Assembly: GCF_026745355.1 (NCBI RefSeq)
Contig: NC_079208.1
Coordinates: 25,285,305-25,349,304 of the forward strand
Reading direction: 5' to 3'
From: Beta vulgaris subsp. vulgaris
Lineage: Eukaryota > Streptophyta > Magnoliopsida > Caryophyllales > Amaranthaceae
Length of the DNA: 64,000 nt
This document shows, piece by piece, positions 1 through 11,385 of the stretch. The notes below the pieces were generated by a model, which was not told where the DNA came from, did no database searches, and saw nothing but the letters and a program-made list of their open reading frames with translations. How positions within the stretch are numbered: position 1 is the first letter of the stretch; every line of letters starts with the position of its first letter. A program made the translations under genes and the position numbers.

Positions 1-393
1 GGACCCAGGATGATGCTCGTCCAAACGGATATCGAATGGAAACTGATGCCCGGGAGTACTGGAAGGCAAAGAAAACTGTTGCATTACAATGGTTGACCAC
101 AGGGTGTGCATCGTATTTGAGAGATCCCCTTTTAGGATACCTTTCAGGACATAATCAAGAAGTTTGTGTCCTTCTCTTATTTATCCAAGACAAGAGAAAA
201 CAGTGGTGCAGGCGATTGTTTATCAGCGTGCAGCCGTAGCAAACACCTCATCTAATCGTGTGTTAAAGGAGTATCGTAAGGAGTTCATACCCAAAGGTTA
301 AACTCTGGATCAACTGGCCAACCCTTTTTTGGCTAGGATCATGGAAGGGTTGCTCTTACCAAAGGTTAAACTCTCTCCGCTTATAAGCATCAA

Positions 394-906
394 ATGTACG
401 TCCAAGCAATAGAACATACTACTTGGTGCAAGAATTTCCCCGCTTCTCATAAAGAAGTAGCTAAAAAGTGGTTTTACAAGCTCCCTTCTAATTCAGTAAA
501 CAATTTCACTGAGCTCGATTATCTATTCACAAGTCACTTAGTATCTAATCGACAAGAACAAAAGACAAGTATGCATTTTGGCAAGGTCTTCCAAGGACCA
601 AAAGAAGACCTTCGATGTTTTCTTAAGAGATTTAATTTAAAATCATTGCAAATTAAAGATCTTAATGATGACATTGCCTTAGACGCCATCGTTAGAGGAA
701 TACAGACAAGAAGCTTTAAGTTTAATCTTGTTACGAATAAAATCACCATTCTTACAGAAGACTTGAAGGAGGCTGAAGCATTCATAGATGCGATTGAAGT
801 TTGTTTTGAGGCTAAGCATCCTGAGTCCAGGAAGCCTGAACATGTGGTTAAGACAAAAAAGAACAAGCCTACGAAGGCTGGGACTAGCAAAATAACCTCC
901 ACATAG
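394..906 (+). pseudogene. Tat-A gag (capsid) fragment
   Basis: A 170-residue open stretch matches the retrotransposon gag family (PF03732 type). Near residues 23-30 is the typical AKKWFYKLP block, followed by a FTELDYLFTSHLV-like block and the SLQIKDLNDDIALDAIVRGI segment near 90-110. The protein would form the cytoplasmic virus-like particle that packages element RNA. It ends in a Lys-rich tail before a stop at 904. The upstream gag part is in other frames, so this is a broken gene, not a full capsid. The shadow ORF on the other strand (534-953) has no recognisable content. Confidence 0.8.
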
Positions 907-2001
907 AATTTAACAAGGATGAATAGTCCATCCTTATGGAGATATAGTATCAATATGAGCTTAAGGCCCCAGCTGAGAAGAAGACTTCTTCCAGAACATA
1001 GACAAGAGCAAGTATTATCACTTTCGTAAAGATTGTGGACATGAGGGCAATGATTGTAAACATATTAAGATGGCTTTGGAGGAGTTAGCTCAAAAAGGAA
1101 AGATAAACTCATACTTACCCCAAGGGGGAAGGAAGTTTCAGAGGAAGGATAATCGTCAGAGAGAGACTTAAAGCATTAACAAAGATGTTGTTCTTATCTT
1201 CTAAGGTGGGTTTACAGCTAGAGACCCAACCAATCTGGGCCAAAAAAACTACCTCAGGTAGCTCAAGCAAATTTTTCTAACTGGTCAAAGAAAGACCGAG
1301 CCCTTCCTTAAGGTAGTCGATATTGAGCAAGTTCGAGGGAAGCTAAGTTGAAGAGTTCTCGTGATGACCGTTTGGTTGTGGAAAAAAGATAGCAAACATA
1401 ATAATAATTGAATTTTTATTGACAGTGGAAGTTGGACAGGTATCATCAGTGTATATTATTTGTCCAGGTTGAAGTTTCATAAGAACAATTTAGCCTTGTC
1501 CACCACTCTATCATTGGGTTTGGGGCAGGAATTATCCATCCTATGAGGATGGTTACTTTGCTAGTCCGAGTACAAGAGAAGGATGTCTCCCGGACTCTGT
1601 TCATCATGTTTTTGGTTGTCCGAGACTTGACAACTTACAATGTCAGTCATGCACGACCATTTGTGAATCATATTAAAGTAGTGATAGTTACTCATTTTAT
1701 GGTCATGAAGTTTGAATGTGACAAAGGAAAAATTAGTACATTGTATGGAGATCAGCAGGAAACTAGGGAGTGTTACGTAACTACTTTAAAGCCATCGTCT
1801 TGGAAGACTGAGGAGAAGGACCAAACACAAGTTGCTCGTGAAAGGAAAATAGCCAAAATTGTGAAAGATCGGGTGGCCTCGTTGAGAATGACCTTTGAGA
1901 GTCCTCAAACGCAGCTTTCTCCCGCACGGAAAACGTCTGAAATCCTTCTGAGCAAGAAAACAAAGTATGTGGCCGTCAAAGAGGAACCTCCCTCGTCTTA
2001 A
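907..2001 (+). pseudogene. Tat-A zinc-finger-like motif and aspartic protease remnant
   Basis: Around 1000-1060 the DNA encodes a diverged version of the H-x-DCGH-x-x-x-x-C motif that Tat elements carry after gag. The protease follows. FIDSGSW at about 1416-1437 holds the D-S-G catalytic triad start, and the part from 1543 carries the later block with GDQQETRECYV near 1750-1780, which in related elements precedes the RT. The two halves are in different frames. In a live element the protease cuts the gag-pol polyprotein; here it is dead. Confidence 0.65.
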
Positions 2002-2026
2002 GAAGTGATGGCCATCATGGGTTTGG

Positions 2027-2925
2027 ATGATGCTCGTCCGAAAGAATGGATCTTCTCTCACCTGTGAATTGAGGGGCATTTTGATTGATTTACTCGAAAA
2101 ATTTCAAAATGCGTTTGCCTATAGTGTTGAAGAGATGCCCAAAATTGATCCAGATATAACCATTCACCAGCTAAATGTTGACCCAAGTTTGAAACCAATT
2201 CGTCAAAAGAAGAGACATCTAGGGCCGGCCAGAAATCCAGCAGTGGCCTAAGCCAGTACGAAGATTGTCGGAAACTCGATTCAAAACATAAATTGATCCA
2301 AATAGTCATGATGCGAAAACCCATTCGGCATTCGTACATGTAGAATGTGTGTGGACTACACCGATGTCAACAACGCATGTCACAAGGACATTTCCCTTTG
2401 CCTAAGTTGGATCAGCTGGTTGATTCCACGACTTTCCATGCTTTGTTGAGCTTCATGAGCGCTTACTCCGGGTTCCATCAAATTCCCATGTGGTTGGATG
2501 ACCAAGACACCCATCTTTACAGGTAAGGTTTGTATAGTTAGCTGAGGATGTCTTTGGGCTGGAGGAATGTACCAACCGCCTTCCAAAGATTGATCAATAC
2601 GGTCTTCTAGCCTCAATCGGGAAGTAAAATTGATGATATGATAGTAAAGAGTTAGCAAATAAAAGACCATGTTAGTGATTTACATGAGACCTTTGAGACT
2701 CTGAGGGAGTACAATCTAAAGTTGAATCCCAAAAAATTTGTTTTTGGAGTTTTGGCTGGGAAGTTCTTGATATTCCTAGTGCATGAGAAGGGAATAGAAG
2801 CAAATCCTAAAAAGATTCAGCGTCTGATAGTGCAACATCTGATAAGGCTCCAGGATTATGATAGTGTAGCATCTACCAAGCTCCTTGGCGGCTATTGGAC
2901 GCTTCCACTCTATGTCGGGTAATAA
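2027..2925 (+). pseudogene. Tat-A reverse transcriptase remnant
   Basis: The linker before RT is clear at 2063-2215 (FQNAFAYSVEEMPKIDPD, then a block ending in KPIRQKKRHL). RT blocks follow in several frames. LLSFMSAYSGFHQIP is near 2440-2490, and the end of the fingers-palm region is at 2722-2840 (MNPKKFVFGV, then KGIEANPKKIQ). The YVDD-type catalytic motif is damaged (the frame around 2630-2650 reads IDDMIVKS but is preceded by disruptions). At least four frame changes or stops occur within about 900 bp. Confidence 0.75.
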
Positions 2926-3061
2926 TTGTAATAATTTTTTCGCTACAATCAAGAATAAAGATATGTTTGAATGGATAACATATCTTTGAAAAAGCACTTC
3001 AACAATTCACGGATTACCTTGTTAGTTGCCTAGGTTGGTCCGTCCAACCTAGAGGGAAAAA

Positions 3062-4085
3062 TTGTTTGTATTCTTAGTTATATCTCCTCAGGTTGTGGGT
3101 GTTAATCTACTAGCTAAAAGAAAGTCAGTGCAAATCCCAATATACTTTATGAGTCATGTGATCAAGGATGCAGAATGTAGATACTCCTCGATTGAGAAGT
3201 TTCGATTGGCACTAGTCATGGCCAGCAAGAAGTTGATACTTTTTTTCCTTGGCTCACAACATATAAGTCTATACCGACCAACCATTAAAGCAAGTTTTGC
3301 AAAAAATGGAGGTTACTAGACGAGTGATGAAGTGGGCCATCGAGTTAAACATGTTTGACATAATCTTTAAGCCAAGTAAAGCAATCAAAGGTCAGACCTT
3401 AGCAGATTTTATAGCTGAACTTACTTCGCCAACTATAGCCCTAATAGTTGATCCGACTGAAGGCAAGAACCACTGGACGCTCATGGTAAATGGATTGTTG
3501 ACTGTCAATGATGTGGGACAGGAATCATTTGTCAGTCTCCAGAAAAGGATAAGTTTGAATATGCATTAAGGTTTCAGTTAGGCATCCAACAATGAAGCCG
3601 AGTACGAGGCCCTAATGGCTAAGATCAAGATGTGCGAAACGACTGGCTCTTTAGAGATTGAGGTTGAATAAGACTTTTCTTAGTCGTCAGCCAAGTCTGT
3701 GGAGATTATGAATGCTAGGAAGCATCAATGAGAAAATGCATGCGTCTGATCAAATATGAAATTGAGCCTTTAGAGCGCTTTGTGCTGGACCAAATACCAA
3801 GATCAAAAAACCATAAAGTTAATGCTCTCACAAAGCTGGCTAGCTTGGTTGACTATGATGTACCAAGGACAGTATTTAGGGAAGTCAAGCCAAATAAGAG
3901 TATTGATGAAGAAAAATTTATGTTTCTTAGCCGAGTAACGGTATGGATGGAGCCTATTATAAACTTGAAGAAGACCGATCAATTACCTTCAGACCCTGCG
4001 GAGGCTAAGTATGTCAAGGCCAGGGACAAGCGGTTGAGTTATGGAATGAAACCCAGTACAAGAAGTCATTCAATTGTCCTCTTCT
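3062..4085 (+). pseudogene. Tat-A RNase H remnant
   Basis: Two pieces are visible. The connection/RNase H start is at 3062-3450 (IYFMSHVIKDAECRYSSIEK, then the WAIELNMFDIIFKPS block and AIKGQTLADFIAELT across a frameshift near 3297). The RNase H core and tail are at 3470-3880, where EYEALMAKIKMCE is followed by the late IPRSKNHKVNALTKLAS block at 3790-3850. The enzyme would remove RNA from the RNA-DNA hybrid during replication. Stops at about 3568 and 3670 separate the pieces. Confidence 0.7.
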
Positions 4086-4089
4086 AAAG

Positions 4090-5275
4090 TGTATTACTGG
4101 AGAGGATGGACTGAAAGTGTTGAAGGAACTCAAGAAGCATGTGTATCTCATATGGGTGGAAGAGCCTTAGGAGAGAAGGCCTTGAGGACTGGGTATTATT
4201 AGCCTACATCAAAAGAATATGCTCTTGCCTCTGCAAACTAATGTGATTGTTGTCAGAAGCATGGAAACTTGCATCAAAATTCGTCCAATTATTTAACCCT
4301 CATCTTGTTCCTATTTCCTTTTACCAAATGGGGCGTGGACATTTTGGGTCCCTTCCCTGTGGTGATTGGACAAAAGAAGTTTGTAATCGTAGTTGTGGAC
4401 TACTTTACTTTACTAAGTGGGTAGAAGCGGATGCAGTGCAAGGCATAACTACACATGAGGTCAAGAGCATTATTTGGAAGAATTTCATAACCTGGTTCTT
4501 CATGTCGTAGTCATTGTCTATGACAATGGTCCACAATATTTAACGCCAAAGCTGAAAGATTGGTTGGACGAAAGAGAGATCAAAGCTCATTTTACTGCAG
4601 TACCCCACCCATAAGCTTTTGACAATGGTCCACAATCTGAAACGCCAATGCTAAAAGATTGGTTGGCAGAAAGAGAGATCAAAGCTCAATTTGCTGCATT
4701 AGCCCACCAACTAGCCAATGGGAAAGTAGAGTCCTTTGACAAGATCATGTCAAATGGCATAAAAGGGAAGTTGGACAACGCCAAGGGACGGGTTGAAGAA
4801 CTATAACTAGTGCTATGGTCAATCGAAACCACCGCTAAAAACTATACCGGGCGAGACACCTTTCATGTTGGCCTATGCACTGAGGCTAGCTTGTCCAATG
4901 AGATTTAATAATCAACCCTAAGAGTCATGTTATACAAAAAAGAGGCCAATGAGGTCGCTTTGCGCACTGCCTTGGACAAAGTACCAGAGGTTAGGGGAAA
5001 TGCACTGTTAAAATTGCAATTGTACAAGTTGAGAATGGATCAGGATTTTAACAAGAGAGTCGATATGCGACCATTAAAAGTAAGGGATTTGGTTCTCAGA
5101 AAGATGAAAGCCGTAGGATGAGCTAAAGTATTGGAAAGATGACACTAAATTGGAAAGGTCCATATGTGATTGTCAAATAAGTAAGAAGTGAACTTTTCGT
5201 CTCCATGACATAGATCGACGACCAATCCAACAGACTTGGAATTCAAACACTCTGAAAAAATACCACGTCTGATCC
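4090..5275 (+). pseudogene. Tat-A integrase remnant
   Basis: The zinc-binding region is badly worn at 4090-4250. The catalytic core starts near 4330 (WTFWVPSL-like, then VVDYFTKWVEADAVQ at 4395-4440), and the second catalytic Asp lies in the YDNGPQ block at 4519. This block is duplicated (see the repeat at 4521-4718). The C-terminal domain is at 4927-5270, with LRTALDKVPEVRGNALLKLQ-like text and then LKVRDLVLRKM. Frames change several times, so no integrase could be made. Confidence 0.75.
4521..4718 (+). repeat. 99-bp tandem duplication inside the Tat-A integrase
   Basis: The block starting tgacaatggtccacaat occurs at 4521 and again at 4620, an offset of 99 bp (33 codons). Both copies run through the aaagattggttgg and aaagagagatcaaagct segments and have since diverged by several substitutions. 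Because 99 is a multiple of three, the duplication would have kept frame and doubled the region with the second catalytic Asp. Confidence 0.85.
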
Positions 5276-6000
5276 AAATCAATATGAAACAATGCTAGTA
5301 CTTTAAGCATAAATAGTTCCATGGCACAAAACGAGATTTAGAAATGTACACATGTGCTTTGGTAGTTCGCCAAGCAAAAATCATATAATACAATTTCTAC
5401 TTTCTCCTATACTCGTCATTGTTTATTTTACTTAAGTCATTCACTTTGGGGCATTTTTTTGCACTAGTTAGCCAAGTGGTCTTAAAGTGACATTAACCTA
5501 GATAAAAACTTGAAAAAACAATAAGCAACCAAAATCAAGCTAAAAGAATGAGTCACCCCAACAAGGGATAATCATTCTTATGATGCACATTACTTCCTCA
5601 AGGAGGTCGGCCAAAATGTAATAAACCTAATAAAAGATAGATTACATATATGGTTAGCTAAATACTAATATTCTCTAGTAGGGGAAATATTATGGTCTCC
5701 TAAACGAAGCCGACCAGAAATAAGCACACCTTTGTAAAAGTATCTTACTTTCAAAAGCAAGGTCAACCAAGTTGTAATATCCCTAAGAATGGAACCATTA
5801 CTACAAGACGAACACTACATCCTAAAGGAAGTCGACCATGAAATGGTAAGCTCAGAAACAACAATCATATCTCACAACGTTGGCAAGTGTATATATATCC
5901 AAGCTCATCCTAGATCAGAGTCATACAAATGTTCAGCTTATAGTGGTTGTTCTCCTTCTTGGAACACATCTCATCCAGAATAGTAGGACAAGCTCAGTTT
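5276..6000. other. Non-coding stretch after Tat-A pol
   Basis: No gene is supported. The DNA is AT-rich. A TATA-like run (gtatatatatcc) is at about 5887-5898, inside what may be the 3' untranslated part of Tat-A or an older LTR fragment. The 64-codon ORF at 5789-5983 has no recognisable motif. Confidence 0.5.
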
Positions 6001-6365
6001 AAAAAAGGGGGGGAAATAACCAAGCCATAACACTTCTAAGACAATCATTTAGGATGAGTTCCAGTTGACTTAGACATTTGTCAAAAAATTCGATGGTTGT
6101 TTGAAAATTAGAAAGTGTTCCATTTGAATTTGGGGAATTTGTTCAAAGTATCATAATCGTCTAATAATCTTAGGACTAGTTCATCATAACTTGGGCAAAA
6201 TAGTTAAAGTTCACTAATCGTCAAAGAACCTTAGGATGAGATCAACATAACTTGGGCAAAATAGTTTGAAGTTCATTAATCATCCAAAATTTTGGACGAT
6301 TCCCATTTGACCTTATTCTCTTTTGTTCCAAAAATTCAATAATCATCCTAGGACGAGTTCAGGTT
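6001..6365 (+). mobile_element. Tat-A polypurine tract and truncated LTR-like sequence
   Basis: A polypurine tract (aaaaaaggggggg) lies at 6001-6013 and is followed by unique AT-rich sequence with degenerate repeats. The phrase ataacttgggcaaaatagtt occurs at 6186 and 6247, 61 bp apart. This is the expected place for the 3' LTR of Tat-A, starting near 6016 (taaccaag, perhaps a mutated TG start). It is cut off at 6366 by the CACTA-1 end, and I do not see its continuation elsewhere in the window. Confidence 0.4.
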
Positions 6366-6560
6366 CACAACAAGAATCCGTGTATATAGCGTCTGACGTT
6401 AGCATTCGTCTAATAAAACAGACGATATAGGTCAAATTACCGTCCGCTGACGTGTCAGACGCAAACTAGCGTCCGCACCGTACTTTTACCGTCCGCTTAC
6501 GTGGCAGACGCAAATTAGCGTCCGTCAAGCGGACGCTAAAGTCCCTTGGTGGACGGTAAA
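6366..6560 (+). repeat. CACTA-1 5' terminal inverted repeat and subterminal repeats
   Basis: After the terminal CACAACAAGAA, short motifs around GCGTC/GACGC recur in both orientations: agcgtctgacg, agacgatat, accgtccgctgacg, agacgcaaactagcgtccg and gcggacgctaaag. Such subterminal arrays are known transposase (TNPA) binding regions in CACTA elements. The right end at 36900-37252 carries the same motif family. Confidence 0.8.
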
Positions 6561-7630
6561 TGGGCGGATATACCCAGAAGAATTTCGACCCCTTCCCAAA
6601 ATCTTTCGACTAACATTCACCAACTCTCATCAACGAAACAAAAACCTAGCCTCCCCAATTTCGCCAGCGAACCGCTGCCCTCCTTGTCGCCGGAGACTCT
6701 CGCCGGACCCCCGCCGCTGCCGGAATCGCCGCCTTCCGATATCCTGTCTCGCGCCACCTTCACGTGGCCTCTAAGGACGCCAACTCACAGCGTCATCTCT
6801 CTCTTCTACGGTTAAAGATCCGGATCAGGTACTGACGCCGCCGCCGCCGCCGTCTTTTCTCTCTCTTCTATAGTTGTTTAAGGTATGAATTTATACTTTA
6901 GTTTTGTTGATTTTTGGCTTGAATTTGTTGTTGTTAGTTGGGGGGTTTTGGTATTTTTGATGTATAGTTGTTGTTGTGTGTGATGATTGTTGTTGTTGTT
7001 GGTTTTAATTGTATTGTTATTGTTGTTTAGTGAATTTGTTATTTTTAATTGTATTGTTGTGGTTGATTAGTGAATTTGTTGTTATTTTTAATTGTATTGT
7101 TATTGTTGTTGTTGTTTAGTGAATTTGTTGTTGTTCTTAATTGTATTGTTGTTGTTGTTTAGTGAATTTGTTGTTGTTGTTGTTAAGTGAATTTGTTGTT
7201 GATAATTGAACATGTTAAGTGTTGTTGATAATTAAATATGTTAAGTGTTGTTGTTGATGAAAGAACATGTTTAGTATTGGTGTTGTTCATCAAATTGTTT
7301 TGATTTATTCATAATAATTAGTGAAGTAATGTTATTAATGTTACATGCTTTAGGTAAATTGAGTGATTAATTTATTACACGTATATTTAGTTGTATCGAA
7401 TTGAATTGATTGTTTAGTATAATAGACTTAGTGTATATTTAGTATATGTTCACTGTATATTTGTGAATTTATTTATTATATAGTGTTGTTAATCTTTTGG
7501 ATTTGTTTAGTAATTCTTAATTATTCATAAATTGTTTAATATTTGTCTACTACATATCTTACGTACTTCCATTAACAAGTAGTGAATATAGTGAATTGAT
7601 ACTTTCTAGTTGTATGTAGAGTTTTAAATT
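6561..7630 (+). other. CACTA-1 leader region with TTG-rich degenerate repeats
   Basis: 6590-6830 is C-rich and would encode a Pro/Ser-rich stretch, probably 5' untranslated leader. From about 6900 to 7260 the DNA is a low-complexity mix of ttg triplets with recurring gtgaatttgttgtt and ttaattgtattgttgttg phrases. 7260-7630 is AT-rich and looks like an intron or leader. I see no ORF with recognisable content. Confidence 0.5.
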
Positions 7631-10600
7631 ATGAAAAGGAAAGAACGTAGCTGGATGTATAAAAGACTTGATGGGCGTGCCCTTAGAACTGAGTATGTGA
7701 AAGGAGTTGATAAGTTCATTGAGTTTTGTTTACAACATCCTCATTTAAATGACGGTGATAAGATAAAATGTCCATGCATGAGGTGTAATAACTTGCGTTA
7801 TTTGGATGTGGACACGGTCAAAGTACATTTGTAGAAAAAGGGTTTTAAACCGAATTACTTTGACTGGTTATGTCATGGTGAACGTGCTACGGGGTCCTCC
7901 TCATCTTCTGCTCAGTCAAATCCATATATGGATATGGTTGTGGATGCTTTAGGGAATACTGAAGATCATGCATGCTTGCGGTTCAAACTCAGTTGAAGAA
8001 GAACCGAATGGTGAAGCAAAGAATTTTTTGACCTTCTTAAGGCGGCCGAGAATCCCTTGTATGAAGGGAGCAAGATGTCCGTGCTGGAGATGGCTTCTAG
8101 AATCATAAGTTTAAAGTGTGAGTATAACCTACCACACAGGTGTGTTGATGGTTTTCTTAGTTTATTGAATGAGGTGATACCCCAGAACAACAACATGGGA
8201 AGAACTTTCTACAACACAAAGAAAGTTCTAAAGGGTTTGGAGCTTCCTCATGAGAGGATACATGCATGTCCTAAAGGTTGTATGTTATTTTGGAAGGGCG
8301 ATGCTCACTTAGATAAATATAGTGTATGCGGTAGTGATCGGTACAAGAAAACTTCTAAGGGCAAACTTATTCCTGCAAAAGTGTTAATGTACTTTCCAAT
8401 CACACCGAGGTTGCAGAGGTTGTTTGCAACTAAGAATATCTCTGAGAAAATGAATGGCATGCCGACAATCCTCGAATGCAGGGTACCTTAGCACATCCAA
8501 GTGACAGTGAAGCATGGAAACACTTTGATAGAACCTTTCCCGATTTCGCCGCTGAGGCTCGAAATGTTAGACTCGGGCTGTGCACCGATGGATTTTCTCC
8601 ATATGGTAAGTTTGGAGGGCAATATTCATGCTGGCCAGTTATCCTCACACCATACAATTTGCCTCCATCCATGTGCATGAAGAAACCATTCATGTTTCTT
8701 TCTTTGCTCGTTCCGGGACCTAAAAATCCCAAAGGAAACTTGGATGTGTTTATGCAGCCTCTAGTTGAAGAGTTGAAGCAGTTGTGGCATATTGGGGCTA
8801 CGACCTATGATGTTTCAAGGAAGCAAAATTTCAACCTTCGAGCATCGCTGCTTTGGACAATTAGTGACTTTCCTGCGTATGGTATGTTGTCCGGATGGTC
8901 TACTGCTGGAAAGAAGGCATGTCCTTATTGCATGGATAAAAGCAAGGCATTCTGGCTTGAACATGGGGGTAAAGTGACATGGTTCGATTGTCATCGACAA
9001 TTTCTTCATTCTGACCACCCATTTCGAAGGAATAAGACTGCTTTTTGTAAGAATAAGGTTGAGAATGGCGTAGCTCCTCACATAATGTCTGGAGAGGAAC
9101 TGTGGCAGTGCGTGAAGGACTTACCTAAAGCAACTGATGGTCCCGAGGCGCTGAACCGATTGAAGAAGGATAAAAAAGGTTGGTTGAAACAGAATATTTT
9201 GTGGGAGCTTCCATATTGGAAAGATTTGATTATCCGTCACAACTTAGATGTCATGCATGTTGAGAAGAATTTTTTGACCAACTCATTAACACTGTGATGG
9301 ATGTTAAGGGTCAAACTTCAGACACCCTTAGTGCAAGAAAGGATATGGCACGTGTTTGCAAACGCCGGGAACTGGAGCTTGTTGATGATGGTGTGGGGAA
9401 TTTGGCCAAGCCTAAAGCACCTTACACACTCGACAAGGCTCAGAAAAAGGTATTTTGTGAGTGGGTACGTGACTTGAAGTTTCCAGATGGCTTTGCATCG
9501 AACTTGAGTAGATGCGTGGTTCTTAGTTGTAGTAAATTGCAAGGATTGAAGAGCCATGACTGTCATGTATTCATGGAGAGGCTGTTGCCGGTTGGTCTAA
9601 AAGAATTGCTTCCTTTGCATGTTTGGAAGGCGATAACCGAAATAAGTCAATTCTTTCGAGACTTGTGTGCGTCCACAATCAAAGTCAGTGAGATGAAGCG
9701 CTTAGAGAACAACATCGCTGAGATCTTATGCAAGTTGGAAAAAATCTTTCCTCCATCATTTTTTAATTCAATGGAGCACTTGCCGGTTCACTTGCCTTAT
9801 GAAGCAAAAGTTGGTGGCCCGTCCAGTATAGATGGATGTACCCTTTCGAAAGGTAATTGAATTTGTTTTAAGTGTCATACAATACTGAATTCATACATAA
9901 AATGCTAATCCTCACCTTACTGACAGGTTGCTTAACCACTTAAAACGTAAAGTGGGAAACAAAGCACGTGTTGAAGGTTCAATATGCAATGCCTACGTAA
10001 CTGAGGAGATAGCGAACTTCTGCTCCAACTACTTTCAGCCCGGGGTTGACACAAAATCAAGGGACTTAGGAAGAAATGTCAATCCTGATGTCGCTAGCAC
10101 ACATGGTCTTGGTGTCCCCGAGTTGTTCAGGGAAGACTGCGGTCGACCGGGAACAGATGGACGTTTGCGATGGTTGCAAGACAAGGAGTACGATCGAGCA
10201 CATCTTTACGTACTTGCAAACAGTGGCATCTTAAGTGATTATGAAAGGTAATTCGTGAGAAGTTGTAGACCCATTGTGTTACATTCTACTTGTCCTTTGC
10301 CTAACGTGTGTGACATTACTTACTCAAGGCGATTCGAGGATTATATTGTCAATTCAAGACCGAACATTGCTAAGGATGATGTGTGGAGCAAATGCGAAGC
10401 CGAGTTCCCTAGTTGGTTCAAGACAAATGTGAGTTTCGTACATTATTTGTTATAACCATTGAGATTCCTTCATGAATTAACTTATTAGTCCCTAAAATCA
10501 GGTCCTTGGTGCCATGACAAGTGACGATGTCACTCGAGCTCTTGCTATGGGTCCTTCCAGACAAGTGAGAACGTGGAATCAGTTCTTTGTGAATGGATAT

Positions 10601-11166
10601 AACTTTCATAAACAGGAATATGGCAAGAATAAGTCAACTATGAACTATGGTGTATGTGTACAAGCTGCTGATAGAGCTGATTACTTTGGCATTTTGGAGG
10701 AGGTTATTGAACTGATGTACCATGGTAATTTGGCTGTTTATAAGACAATTTTGTTCAAGTGCAATTGGATGGACTCGGACAAGGGTATGAACATTCATGA
10801 ACAGTACAAACTTGTGGAAGTCAATCACACCAAGAAATACCCAAAATATGATCTGTTTGTATTGTCGTACCAAGTTAGCCAAGTATACTACGCGCCGTAT
10901 CCCAGTCTTAGGAGGGATAAAATGCAATGGTGGGTTGTGTTTAAAACGAAGGTAAGGTCCGAAGTTGATGCCCCGGTTGATTTGGATGTTCTCCAGGAGG
11001 AAAGAGTTGATACCGCGCCGTATCCCGTTGAATTTGGGCATATTTGCTTAAAGTTCAAAGATCGTCCAGATTATATGACAAGTTCGTTAATCAACCAGTC
11101 TTACGACGAGCTCCCTTTTGGACGAACTAAGTTGGACGAAAGAAGTTTTGTAACAAGAAAATGTTA
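7631..11166 (+). pseudogene. TNP2-like CACTA transposase (Transpos_assoc, Transposase_21, DUF4218, DUF4216)
   Basis: Domains run in the usual order. The N-terminal transposase-associated domain is at 7631-7834 (CPCMRCNN zinc-like block). The Transposase_21 core is at about 8057-9297 (GLCTDGFSPYGKFGGQYSCW at 8577-8636, SDFPAYGMLSGW, CPYCMDKSKAFWL, NLDVMHVEKNF). DUF4218 is at 9294-10250 (MEHLPVHLPYEAKVGGP, VGNKARVEGSICNAY). DUF4216 is at about 10514-10930 (NYGVCVQAADRADYFGIL). Three clean GT-AG introns fit: 9853-9926, 10248-10328 and 10429-10501 (74, 81 and 73 bp), each restoring the family reading frame. The protein would bind element ends and cut them in the nucleus. It is broken by stops near 7832 and 7994, a frameshift near 8490, a stop near 9272 and a frameshift near 9820. 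The start at 7631 is the first ATG of the conserved N-terminal block. Confidence 0.88.
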
Positions 11167-11347
11167 ATTGATATTCGTTCAAAAGTTTACAAACTAATTT
11201 AAACAAGATCCCAAGCTACATAGATGGTTGTAATATCACGAAATTTTTTATTATTCATTAATGATATTTTTTTTTAGCCTATGAAATTCATGATTTTATC
11301 CATACCAAATAATTATTATTATTTTAATGTTTCATATTATTACTTAG

Positions 11348-11385
<38 letters not shown>

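Larger units (their letters stand above)
1..5275 (+). mobile_element. Tat-A: decayed Ty3/gypsy retrotransposon (Tat lineage), internal region
   Basis: Coding remnants follow the Ty3 order gag, zinc-finger-like motif, protease, RT, RNase H, integrase, all on the + strand but broken by many stops and frameshifts. The left end runs off the window, so no 5' LTR or PBS is visible. Positions 1-393 look like the N-terminal gag region in shifting frames, with no clean ORF. The gag and protease motifs resemble those of Tat-E at 51488-64000, but the DNA is far more diverged and AT-richer, so this is an older insertion. It cannot be autonomous. Lineage is inferred from motif style only. Confidence 0.85.

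Noticed and set aside
6546..6815. 89-codon Pro/Ser-rich ORF
   Set aside because: It lies in the CACTA-1 leader next to the subterminal repeats and shows no conserved motif; composition alone explains it.
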